DNA of 64,000 nt from Thereva unica. Lineage: Eukaryota > Arthropoda > Insecta > Diptera > Therevidae. Location of the stretch: contig OX465281.1 of assembly GCA_949987705.1 (NCBI GenBank), forward strand, positions 84,534,543-84,598,542, in the 5' to 3' direction. A program made the position numbers and the translations under genes. The notes below the pieces were generated by a model. The model did no database searches and was not told where the DNA came from. It saw only the letters and a list, made by a program, of their open reading frames with translations. Shown here one piece after another: positions 52,505-63,239 of the stretch (positions within the stretch are counted from its first letter, which is position 1; every line of letters starts with the position of its first letter).

Positions 52505-53460
52505 TAATGAAAAATATGGAAACACTATATTAAAATTCCTTCAAAGTTCTTTTTTTTATTATTATTAATTTTCACATATATTTCATTAAAATCCAATAAT
52601 TATACGGGCGTTGTCGTCCTTATTTTGGCACAATCTGGAAGAAGAAGAAGAGAGGATGAGTAAAACGTACTCAGTGGTTTCATTCTTTTATGGACCACGG
52701 GCCGGACTTACCACACCCGATGGTCCTCACACTCAACTTATAGGGCGGGGCGAACCTAGCATTATTCGCATGCATACCGTCCCCGCACCTATCATTAAAT
52801 TTGGTTTAATGCGGTAGAATCCGAACTTACCGAGATTCTACCACACCACCTCCATTCACACATATCCCGCATTCGCTCATCGGGGTAGAATCCGAACATA
52901 CCGCGATTCCACCCCACGACCTTTATCTGAGTAGAATCCGGACTTACCGAGATTCTACCACGCAACTAACATTCACACTTATGTTTACAATCAAACTACT
53001 AGATTCTACCACGCAACTAACATTCACACTTATGTTTACAATCAAACTACTCCCACCTGGCAATCTAAATTATCGCACCGCACTGGTAGTCTAAATTATT
53101 TCAGCTTCCACTGGCACTTTGAAAACTTACAACACCAAAGTCGAAACAAGACTAAATTTTTACCTGGACCTTTTGGACTGACAAGTCCCGGTCCATCATT
53201 TTCTCTGCATATTCTTTACAGTCGGAATTTTATGACTACATTTTGAATTTGAGCCCCTTAGAAGGCGGCTTCTTTTGTCTGTAGTCTTCGCTACTGCTTT
53301 ATTAGTTTATGGCCTTGTTTGTTCAGAATAGAATTGGTGCCTAGTGTCTCGTGCGTTCGCATATTTGTCGCCTTGTTTAGATGCCGATTTTATTGTAAAC
53401 CCCTTTTAAAATAACGTGTCTTAAGAGTATGTTTCCTACTCACCCAGCTTGAGTGTAACA
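52505..53460 (-). repeat. Gypsy 5' LTR (956 bp) with internal tandem repeats
   Basis: In element orientation it starts TGTTACACTC and ends CATTA, followed outwards by the CCTT duplication. Between about 52813 and 53050 it holds three to four diverged tandem units built on GTAGAATCCGAACTTACCGA and ATTCTACCAC. That repeat block is mostly what the 3' LTR lost. Confidence 0.9.
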
Positions 53461-53464
53461 CCTT

Positions 53465-54300
53465 GTTCTTGCTTTTGCTTATCACTACCCCGAATGTAAC
53501 GGCCGTTATGAATTTATTCTGTTGACGAACAAATCTATAACTATCTTGATCTTTGGGGTGAAGAGCTTGAAGAAAAGCCTCTTTATATCGGCCACTATTC
53601 CTATATTACAGTAGCAAAATTTTAGCAGAATTGTAAGAACTTTAAGCAGCAAATTAGCTCCTACCTCCAAGTTTTAAGCGACAAGCAATTCGATGCCAGC
53701 GCAGTTGGCTCAAAGACAATGTGCGATTTTGTTGTCTCCTTGTCCTCTTTGTATGTGGTTTGGGGTATCTTAAGGCTCAGGAGCTCTTTTTGGGAAAGCT
53801 TCTGTAAAAAACTATAGTAGAATCGTATTCATTAAGTTTCCCAGTGACACCCAACTTTATTATCAGTGACTTCATTCTTTGCATGGTTTCGACACGGTTA
53901 TCATCCAGTACACTATTTTCATTCTTCCAAAGAAGCATCCGCAGATTTATACATAAAACGAAAAGGTGATAGGTACTTTTCGTTTTATGTACGAATATGC
54001 GATTAACACATCAGCTTCTCTAACGCGTTTGGATATCCCCAAAGTCTCTAATCGCTAAAAAAAATCGTTACATGGTCGTCAAATACACAAATAGTAAGGG
54101 AAGCAACATAATTTGAAGTCAACTCGTGACTTTGGCGTGGAACCTTGCAATGTCCTTTCAAGAATTGTGTTGATAGCTGGCATCTGATTGACCACTATGG
54201 ATATGTCTTTGATTTATTTGCCTTTTGCTTTCTTTTGACTGGAGTTGGTCTTTCACTAGTCCTAAATCATTCGGTAAACAGCCTTTAACATGACAAAATT
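53465..54300. other. Flank of the Gypsy element, no gene recognised
   Basis: This continues the target sequence found left of the element at 41260-41376, a low-complexity run on GCAAGACCAAGAC; the reconstituted site reads across AGTCTTGCCTTGTTCTTGC. A short palindrome AGTACTTTTCGTTTTATGTA pairs with its complement near 53950-53990. No domain was found. Confidence 0.4.
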
Positions 54301-54321
54301 GTTCCATTATGCTGCTATCAT

Positions 54322-54615
54322 CTAATGTTTCTCAAAGATGGATCGTATCTCTGCCAGACTCTGTTTCACGCGAGCTGTCGTTCTTATAGCTTTGACATTG
54401 TATTCCGTCACAGTTTTCGCTTCCTTATGGAAATCCTGCTTTACAAGAGATCTCATCTTACGATTAGCCTTTTGTAGGCTTTCAAAGACGCCCGCTAATC
54501 TGTCCAAATTTACTAACAGCTCCACGTCCACATTTTCTAGCAGCTCAATAGCTCAATCGTTTGTTATTGCCACCTCAAGCTCTCTGTTTGTGGCTTCTAC
54601 AGTTTTTTCCATACC
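54322..54615 (-). pseudogene. Small helical protein remnant, unrecognised
   Basis: From an ATG near 54612 the minus strand reads MEKTVEATNRELEVAI, meets one in-frame TGA, then continues for about 75 residues (LENVDVELLVNLDRLAG, SLQKANRKMRSLVKQDF, RVKQSLAEIRSIFEKH) to a stop. The sequence is strongly helical and charged, like a coiled coil, and differs from surrounding repeats. I cannot name it. It could be a decayed host gene exon or a transposon accessory protein. Confidence 0.45.
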
Positions 54616-54639
54616 CGTTATGTTCGAGCCGCGTTTTTT

Positions 54640-55430
54640 AGTGAACTATATAGTTCTTTAATCGAGTTCATTCAAAAAACGACAAGGGGAATTTTATGAA
54701 GCGTTACCTTCAGTGCGTAAAAATTTCAAAATTAAACCGAAACTAAGTGTCAGTTGAGAACTGTTACACAAAATCCCCTCTAGAAAATAATAAATAAGTT
54801 TCTAAAAAATCAATTATTTATTATAAATTTGCTCGTTGGTTTTATTTTTAAATGATTATTTTACGACCCCGAAAAGTATGCAGCATTCCGAAAAGAAAGG
54901 GAATTTTGAAATTTCCTAAAGCCTCGATAGAGACCCCGATAAAAGCCATGTTTTTTTAATGAACTATATAGTTCTTTCATCGAGTTCATTAAAAAAACGA
55001 CAAGGGAAATTTCATGAATTTCGATGCTTAAAAATTTCAAAATTAAACGGAAGTTAAGAGTTATTTTTTACACTGTTACACGAAATCCTCGCTAGAAAAT
55101 AATAAATATGTTTCTAAAAAATCAAATATTTGTTATAAATTTGCTCTCATCACTTTCCTGTTGTTTTTATTTTTAAATTACGCCTTCCGACCCCCGAAAG
55201 TATGCAACATGACAACCCCCGAAACAACATGCCAACCCCCGAAAGTATGCAAATTAAGAAATTTCCCAAAACCTCGATGGAACCCCGATAAAACCTGGGT
55301 TTTCAGATTTGTATGGGGAAGAACTATATAGTTCATTAAAAAACACGTCTAAAATCTGGGTCTTGAGATTTGTATGTGGAAGAACTATATAATTAGTTAA
55401 AAAACACGGCTTCTTTAAGACATTCATATG
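54640..55430. repeat. Tandem ~310-bp units marked by palindrome GAACTATATAGTTC
   Basis: The perfect 14-bp palindrome occurs near 54645, 54961 and 55321, with a decayed copy near 55380. Around the first two, about 300 bp is repeated (CGACAAGGG, AATTTCAAAATTAAAC, CTAGAAAATAATAAATA blocks). CCCCGAAAGTATGCA recurs within the units and a related form occurs near 60390. Non-coding. Confidence 0.65.
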
Positions 55431-55778
55431 TATTTACTTCGCTAGTGCTGAAAAAAACTCTGTCCATTACGTAAGTACTACTACTACATACACCGAAGTA
55501 GTATGGCGGTATCGGGTAAAAACAGAAGCGATCAGGGATGAAATTAAGAATTATTGCAAATTTATGTTCGTGTTCGTCCGAATATTCGGTTAGTTTGCCG
55601 AATGATTACCGAATATTCAAATAGTATTATTTTAAGATTGACATATGTTAAAGAAGAGAAATAAAATAAACACCACCATTGTAACCATTTTTTGTTCACA
55701 AAATCAATTTAAAAAAATTACCGATTCATTCTCAATCACAATTCAAACAATCTCAAAATGGGTTGCGCCCGTGTGTTA

Positions 55779-56719
55779 TAGCCTTATGACACTGGCTTTA
55801 TCGTAGGCTGAAAATGCTGCCTTGGCTAGGCTGAAAATGACGAAATCTGTTATACTGTGGGACAGAGATAGCATGTGAGAGTAAGAACGATTATCTGATT
55901 ATTATAACAGATAGTTGTTATGGGAAGAAGAAATCCGTTGGAAATATTTGAAATATTCAAATTTATTATGATTAAAATTAATTTAATTTAAATTTATTGT
56001 ATTTAATATTAAACATGGTCAACATCAGGTAAATTAAAATTCTTTGTTCTCTTCCTTTCAATTTGCTACTTCCTCATTAAAAAATCTTGTTTGACCTGAG
56101 TCCTCCAGAGTAAAACAATAGCTTCAAATATTTTCAAAAATACTTCGACAACTATATATGTATAAAAAAATAAAAAAAAAATTTTTTCTTTTAGACTCCC
56201 CCAATTCGCAAGACGACCCGCCCGTTGTAATAACAAAAATATGTCTCCCTCACTTTGAAATTACTTTGGGGCAATCAAAAATCACACTAAACACATCAAA
56301 AATTGTTTGGAGCGATTTTATTCCGGAGCCCCAATTCTAAAAATTTACCCTTCAATAACATACATATCTATTATTTATTCTCACTTTAATTATAATTACT
56401 ATATTTGCTGCCACTTCAATTATAATTATTTCAATTTATTACTTCAATTTGATTCTCACTCACTGTTATAAAAAGTCTAGAGATGTAGCAAACTGTTATA
56501 AAAAGCATAGAAAAAAGAACATGAATTTCATTCTTTTCCTATGCTTTTTATAACAGTTTTCTAGACTTTTTATAACACTTAAAATTCAGCCAAGAAAAGT
56601 TTGAGTATATTCCTCTCACTCTTACATACGGGAAAATTGCCTTTGAATTTTTTCTTTCAGTTTTCAGCCTAGCCAAGGCAGTATTTTCAGCCTACGATGA
56701 AGCCAGTGTCATAAGGCTA
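55779..56719. mobile_element. Non-autonomous relative of the inner Harbinger (941 bp)
   Basis: The ~60-bp inverted ends start TAGCCTTATGACACTGGCTT and match those of the inner Harbinger. TTA flanks both sides (55776-55778, 56720-56722). The right two thirds match inner positions 8912-9480 inverted, and the left part matches 11380-11643 inverted, so this is an internal deletion derivative lacking the transposase. The paired TTATAAAAAG hairpin (56464-56577) is retained. Confidence 0.92.
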
Positions 56720-56757
56720 TTAGCAAAGGTTTCATTTTAGTTGCAAACTGGTTGTAA

Positions 56758-57383
56758 AGCCTCGGCCACGATACGAGCGGCGAGCGGCTAGCGGTGAGCG
56801 GCAGAGCGGCACAGCGGCGATTCTGAGCTTTATGTTTGTATAGTTTTATATGGAAAACGCTTGAATCCGGCCACGATACGAGCGGCGAGCGGTGAGCGGC
56901 AGAGCGGCAATACTGAAGTGCCGCTCGCCGCTAATCCGAGACATTAAATTTTTTTGGTGCCGCTCGCCGCTCTGTTATTATTTTGTTGTAGCAATGGAAA
57001 AAAAGTGTAAAAAATATTGTAAAAGATGGCTTATCTTGCCCAGAATGTAATTAAAGGTTTCAATTGACATTCTCGTGTATTCGAAAAAACGAATTTTATC
57101 TTTTCTTAACCCGAAAGATGGATGGTGAAATTCACCAAACCTTCTTCTTCGCTCGTTAATGGGATGAACTCCATATTTTCTATTATAAATTAATTTATTG
57201 AGAATACCCCTTTTCAACAAAATATTATCACTTAAACTTCATACTTTTAGCATATCTTCCGGAGATAGCTTTTCTACTACTGAACAAGTCGAATCGCCGC
57301 TCGTATCCTGGCCACCACCGCTCTGCCGCTCGCCGCTCACCGCTCACCGCTCGCCGCTGGCCGCTCGTATCGTGGCCGAGGCT
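56758..57383 (-). mobile_element. Harbinger-type element with GC-rich CGGCGAGCGG repeats
   Basis: Inverted ends AGCCTCGGCCACGATACGAG are flanked by TAA (56755-56757, 57384-57386). Both ends are extended by tandem GCGGCGAGCGG-type repeats, with an extra partial copy of the left end near 56868. The minus strand near 57000-57220 encodes a transposase N-terminal piece (ERRRRFGEFHHPSFGLRKD, EYTRMSIETFNYIL), as in HARBI1-like proteins. The nuclease domain is absent. Confidence 0.85.
56978..57220 (-). pseudogene. Harbinger transposase N-terminal fragment
   Basis: About 80 residues with YGVHPINERRRRFGEF and FFEYTRMSIETFNYILGKI, matching the conserved region before the helix-turn-helix of PIF/Harbinger transposases. 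It ends at a stop well before any DDE motif and lies inside the TAA-flanked element. Confidence 0.7.
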
Positions 57384-57686
57384 TAAGGGTGATGATTGTG
57401 AACCAGTTTGAAACTGGGATTGCAAATCAGCCGACTTATGTGCGGAGGGCTATAATGTTTATGAAATTTTCATTTCCCTACACTGCCTTATTTTTCGTCG
57501 ATAAATCTATCATGCAAGAAATTGCAATAAATGAAAAAGCGGCGCATAGAGTGAGCGAGCCGAGCTAGCGCGAAGTGTATGAACCTTTTAATGCGCAAAA
57601 ATAAACCGAACAATTTGGGCGATTGTTTGGCTCAGTACACTTTTTACCGAATATTGGGTAGTGCTACACAGGAAACTAAAGGTATA

Positions 57687-57815
57687 CACGGTCAAATTGG
57701 ATGTACATGCAGATTTACATCAAACCCATGCTCGCAAAGAGTTTTGATCAGCCGACCGACTCACAATCGATAGTTTTGGTTGTACATCAGCATTTTGATG
57801 TACAATTTGACCGTG
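57687..57815. mobile_element. 129-bp TA-flanked MITE
   Basis: Inverted ends CACGGTCAAATTG with inner TGTACA are flanked by TA on both sides. Size, ends and TA site fit a Tc1/mariner-type MITE. No coding. Confidence 0.72.
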
Positions 57816-57839
57816 TATGGGGGCCTTAAGACGCACTCT

Positions 57840-60660
57840 TGAAACCTCTAGGAGAGAAACGAAGAAAAGAAAGGGAAAATAGGCTACATTCTCCTTTATT
57901 TTCTTCGTTCCTAACCGGTGTCACCAGTGCTGCTTAATCTCCTGTGTAGCACCCCCATCCAGTCAAATATTCGTTTTCGGTTGAACCCATATTCGGTGCA
58001 TCTCTACTAACCAAGTAACAGAAAATTAATAAAACCCTTCAATCCCAAGAAAGCCATGGGTTAATCAGTTTCCAGAAAATATCCCTTTTAAATCGATAGA
58101 TAACATATAACAAATAATACAAAGAAATACAAAATATATGTACATGGGTAGAGAATCCCCTTAGAGGTATTCAAAAAAAGGGTCCTTTTTCTTTACAATA
58201 GGCAAAGTAAAATATTAGACAGTGATAAATCTTGACATCGTCAATTTAACCATTGTGAGGAATTGTTTCCAAATCACCCCTATTAGACATGAATAGATGA
58301 AATAACCTAACGAATAATCCTTCCGACCCTCTACTGTATATCTATGTATACCGAGGGATATTTGCGTTTCAGTAAATTACATTCACAACTACAAGTCTTA
58401 TTAAATCTGAGAAGAAATATTTACTGCCTGAAGGTGAACAGACCGCCATTCAATGAAAATATTTCTATAGGTCCAATAAATTTCTTATCTCAATTTTCGG
58501 CTACCTCAACCCTTAAATTCATAACCCAAAAAATATTTGTTTTGTCTAAGGAGACCCTTGTTTCCTTAAAGCCTTAAACTGTACATAAGGGGGCCACTCG
58601 AACACAATCAATATTCGACTTCCCAGCAAAGGGATCCAGTTGGAACTATCCAGCCCCACTTGGGCTCTGATGGAATGTTCCTATCTTCAGGGAGCTGATT
58701 TAGGTTTATTACATAACAAACGGAAACTACAGCTGATGAACAGCGAGGCCCCATTGATTCCATACAGCAGATTGGAGAAGAATACATGGCGCTGAAAAGG
58801 TCCTGCTTTTGATAAAAGATGGAAAAAATGAATTCCTGATATGGATAAGTATCTACAGCAGGCTCCAGCATCAACACAACGGTGGAAGACAACACAAAGA
58901 AGTCTAATCATTTCAAAAGATATTGACTTATTACGTCCGTTGATTAGGTTATGCATTGATTGCTATCACAGCCCGGGGGCGAATAAAGGCCGGAATATGG
59001 CTAATAGGATTTTTGTCGGTGACATATGATGATTAGATATTCCCCCCGTTTCCAATCACGACGCCCCAAATTTCGGTTTCGTGTTTTCTAAAAGTAATAG
59101 TTTTAATCAGGAACGTAATAAATAAACCGTATCCAGGCTTTTGTTCAGTATGTAGCAATTAATGTGACACCGGCGATAACATCCCCGAAGTCATCAACGC
59201 GGCCCACAACAAATGGAGGCTTTATTAGTTTGTGCCTTCTGTTGTCACACTCGTCATTTAGTAAGCATTGTTCATGCTGAGTTGAGCATGAAAATGCGAT
59301 TAGAATTAATATTGCAGTGCGAACAGTGTTTGATAAGTCAATGACTATGGAATGAAAAAGGAAAGTATTTTCACCGGAAACCGGGGTTTTCATTGTTTAT
59401 TGCGTCGTCTCTCGTTTGTTTCTCTGCATTTAAAAAAATTATACTGCGAAATACTTATATATTTGTCATCTCAATTTCGTCCTCAGTCCATCTTGCCTTT
59501 AAGAGCTTCATTACTTCAAGTTAACATTTTGTCGTCGGTGCGTATGTTCAGTAGCTCCAACAAGTATTGGTAGTTATATAAAGGCGGCAATTCTGCGAGC
59601 GCAATAGATCCTCCCCATATAGTCAAAGATACAGGACAAGGTTTTATTTTTGTGCTGTGTAGGGGGGAGGGGTATGTAAGTTTAAATTTGAATTTTTCGG
59701 GGACCGCGGTCAACATTTTGGACGCCATCTTGGAAAAGGTGTGCAAATGGCTTTCCATTATATTGTAGGGACATCGTCCTACTACTTCCGGTCGTACTTA
59801 GTCAAGGAGACTTGTTACAAAAAACGCAGTCGACCGAGGCTAAGTAAGAAAAAATAAATTAAAAATTTTTGACGTTCAAAATAAAAAATTTAAGAGTTGT
59901 CAACAAGTTCTAAAGAAATAAATATATCGGGTTTTAAATTTAATTTAAAGTTATATAAAATAAATAACCAGCATCTCCGTAATTAAATATATGTATAAAA
60001 CAAAAGTGTTAACATAAATATAAAATATATGTATATAAAGACTGTGATAATAAATGTTAAAATTTCAAACACAAAACGAACATTTATTATTAAAATAAGA
60101 AGTGTGAGCTATTAGGAAGCTAACTCCTAAAATATCTCCGTAACAGTACATCTTCCAGAAAATTTGAAAAGAGATTTTTTGCTGAGAATTAAATTATCTA
60201 CATTTTATTGTATAAGCTGTTTTGTCGTGAATTTAATAATTAAGAAGTTACCTTAGAACATAAAAATTTCTTACAATATTTTCTTTTAAGGACTATAAAT
60301 TTTTTCAATTTTAACAAAAAAGAATAACAAGTATCATAACGAATAATATTTATTCACTCTGTTTTTAATTTCATTCACTATGAAGGGTTTTACAACGCCC
60401 GAAAGTATTAAAGTGACAGATTTTCTGAATTATTTTTTTGCGATATCACCTGCTCCTCTCCCTAGATAATTCTCAATAACAGGTAGCAAGTAATAATAAT
60501 GAATGAAATACTTACGTTATATGATATGCCTATGTTTTAAATAATGAAATAAAATTGCTTAGCAATTTAGTGTTGTTTTATTATTGTTATTGTATGTTAT
60601 AAAACGTACGAGCTGATTTAAAATGAAATCCTTTGAATAATAATATGTATTAGTTACTTC
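57840..60660. other. Unassigned DNA
   Basis: Several open frames (58344-58577, 58608-58895, 58841-59029, 59145-59393, 59516-59758) overlap on opposite strands with no recognisable domain or splice pattern. The 59820-60660 part is very AT-rich. I can support no gene here. Confidence 0.4.
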
Positions 60661-60860
60661 AATTTTTTAACTTTTTTTAAAAAAAAAAAAAAAATGCTTA
60701 TACCGAGGCTCTGTCCATCTGTCTGTCCGTCTGTGACTTTCTTTCATCTCTGAAAGTACTGTCGCTACGGACTTGGGCCACATTTAAAATTGTAGCCCTT
60801 GATCAAGAGACCTAAAACTGAGAAAATGGTCTGGAAATTCCAACTGGAAGTATATTTGAG

Positions 60861-61278
60861 GCCCTGAGAACCAGAGCGGCCTAACTGCCGATTTTCAGAA
60901 TCTCATTTTTTTGGCCTAAGTGCGGTCTCGTAAGGTAATTTTTCCAACCAGAGTGGCCTAACATTGATTCCTAAAGTTTTAATAGATTTTTTTTGTCTGA
61001 CCAAACTTGTTTTCTTTAATATCCAAATTTAATATTTCTTTAATTATCCAAAGACCATAGTGGGCTAACTATAAAAAAATTACAAAAAATAAAGACAAAA
61101 GGCTTAATTTCTTATTTAAATAAATAAGTAGGCAGTGTTAAATGTCACCAAATTTTAATATCAATACAAAACGTTAATAAAATGAGAAAAAATTACTTCG
61201 AAATTTATAGGTTCATAAATCCCTTTGTATTTCAGTTTACTGATTTTGTAGATAGGCTACTCTGGTTCTCAGGGCCTC
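60861..61278. mobile_element. 418-bp TIR element with GAGGCCCTGAGAACCAGAG ends
   Basis: The 23-bp ends are inverted copies with two mismatches; ATTT flanks both sides. A shorter related motif (CCAGAGTGGCCTAAC) recurs near 60955. No coding. Confidence 0.65.
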
Positions 61279-61507
61279 ATTTAACGACAAAAAGAGATTT
61301 CTAATAAAGTACATATATCGATAGCCTAGAGCTATGACGCTGGAATCCTATCCCGGGGAACCAAGTTCAATCCTCGGCCGCTTTCTTGGAACATGTTTTG
61401 AATCTATCACTAAATTATATTATTTAATAATGATACTCAGGAGAACATAAACATTTACTTAATTAAAAGTGAAATAATGACATATCATTTTCTAGATTTT
61501 TTATGGT

Positions 61508-61575
61508 CATTCAGTCTGAAGTGTTATTCAACAGGAAGAATACCATGAAAAAGCGTAATTAGTTTCTAGGCACGT
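61508..61575 (+). repeat. Dispersed ~70-bp repeat, second copy at 1200-1275
   Basis: TCAGTCTGAAGTGTTATTCA, GAAGAATACCATGAAAAAGC and GTAATTAG...TCTAGGCAC blocks match 1200-1275 in the same order and strand. Family unknown. Confidence 0.6.
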
Positions 61576-61629
61576 GCGTGGTTTTACGTGTTGATGCTAC
61601 TTTTCTATTTTCCTTCTTAAGACTCTGAA

Positions 61630-62990
61630 ATTATAGACTGAAACTTAAGGAGGATGCGATTTTTTTAGGTCTCATAGTGGATAGGAAACTAACTTAGAGG
61701 CCGAATCTTTTAGAGTGAGCTAAAAAGGCTAAAAGAGCTGTATTCGTATGCCAAAGCACATTCGGAGTGCATTGTCCACTGGTTGTATATAGCCGTAATC
61801 TGACCTATACTTATGCATGGCATATAGGTATGGTGGACTGCATTGCAGAAGAGAAAGGGAAGGAACTGGAAAGGGTCCAAAGAGCCGCTAATCTGTGTAT
61901 TACTGGGGCAATGAGAAACACCCTAACAGCTGCGCTAGATGTTTTATTACATCTTATTCCTCAAGAATAAAGGCTTCTCTTGGGTGGGCTCTATATTTAT
62001 ATGGTCACTCATCCATCCTTAGGAGGTTCGTTATCCCTACGGACAACCTAGATTACACTATACCTACATACGTGAACCCTCGAGAAAGATTTCAATACCA
62101 TCATTCCGGCCAGAGATGACTGGACAGATGGTGTCATCGGTTATCCCAATCGGGTCAATATGTATCTGCACAGATGGCTCTAAAATTGGGAACAGCATTG
62201 GTTGTGGTATCTTCTCTGAGGCATTGAATATACATAGATATCACTCGTCCTCTGCCTGACCATTGCAGCGTCTTCCAGGCGGAAGTTATTGCGATCAAGT
62301 GGCTGAAGATAAATAATATATCCCATAAGAATATATGTCTTCTATCGGATAGCTAAGCGTGCCTCAAGGCTCTTAATTCTGTCGTCATAATATCTACGAC
62401 TGTTCTGAACTGCCGCAGGTCTCTGTGTGAGACTGCCACTCAGTTTGATATAAATCTATGTTGGGTCCCTGGACGCAGGAGGATTAAGGGAAACTGTAGG
62501 GCAGATAAGCTTGCCAGGCAGGGAACCAAAGTGGAAAGACCCCCAATTAACCCAGATGTAAATGCCCTTAGCCACCTATAAACTGGCTGTGAGAAATATC
62601 AGCTTGAGGCGGGCTGAGATGAACCACAGCAACAGTGTGCTGTACTCTTCACACAATGTGGCACGAAGCGTTCGAAATCTTTTGTTCAGTTCAACAACAC
62701 AGAGATATAAGTCATGTAGTGAAGGTGCTGACTGGTCACTGTCCCTTTGGCCTGCCGAAAGATTGGGACTTCCCCACAAAGACTGGTGCAGAAGTTGTGG
62801 TAATGAAGATGAGAAAGAAACGGTCTCCCATCTTCTCTGTAAATGGCCAGCCCTCGCGAGGAAAAGAGGGTAATTCCTCGGCTTACCTTTCCATGATGGT
62901 TTGAGTTAGCTGCAAAACACTGATGTTATTGACCTCTGACGCTCTATTAAAAGCTCCAAATGGCTTGAAAGGCCTGGATTTTCTCCTCAC
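61630..62990 (+). pseudogene. LINE C-terminal RT, RNase H and zinc finger (I/LOA/R1-like)
   Basis: Plus-strand frames encode GLIVDRKLTW-like RT sequence, ELERVQRAANLCITGAMRNT followed by ALDVLLHLIP, then after several stops an RNase H with DHCSVFQAEVIAIKWL, NICLLSDS and LCWVPGRR, and finally a CCHC-like WCRSCGNEDEKETVSHLLCK followed by WPALARKR and, in another frame, SSKWLE. That order is usual for LINEs of the I, LOA or R1 groups. The catalytic RT palm is missing (5'-truncated) and frame changes are frequent. Confidence 0.82.
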
Positions 62991-63239
62991 ACTAGAATGG
63001 CATCTCAATGGGCCAGATGATGTGCCTCAGTGGGCACTCTAGTGGGGGAGGAACCATTTAAACCTAATGGGGCCCATCCACAGGCCAACTGGTTGCCTAA
63101 ACTGAGCTGTGTAAAAAGTTGGTGGTTTGCCACAAACGCTTCAACTGAGTTGATACTTTATATGCAATATTCGATATTTTTTAAACAATTTGAAAGTTAA
63201 ATGAAATTTTAGAAAACCCGCGATTAAGTTTTATAACAA

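Larger units (their letters stand above)
41381..53460 (-). mobile_element. Ty3/Gypsy retrotransposon with nested insertions in its 3' LTR
   Basis: CCTT flanks both sides (41377-41380, 53461-53464). The 5' LTR is 52505-53460. The 3' LTR is in two pieces, 41381-41738 and 47646-47934, separated by a hAT-like fragment containing a complete BEL element and lacking 293 bp of LTR. Internal genes on the minus strand: gag (52338-51487), protease-RT (51417-49711), RNase H (49650-49303) and integrase (49077-47971). Next to the 5' LTR is a sequence complementary to tRNA-Leu (ATCCCACTTCTGA on the plus strand). Several stops and frameshifts make it non-autonomous. Confidence 0.92.

Noticed and set aside
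57198..57425. Serine/arginine-rich frames on both strands
   Set aside because: They translate the GC-rich terminal repeats of the Harbinger-type element.
61325..61385. tRNA-like stretch with a GTTCAATCC B-box
   Set aside because: The A-box is poor and no arms can be drawn; probably chance or a decayed SINE.
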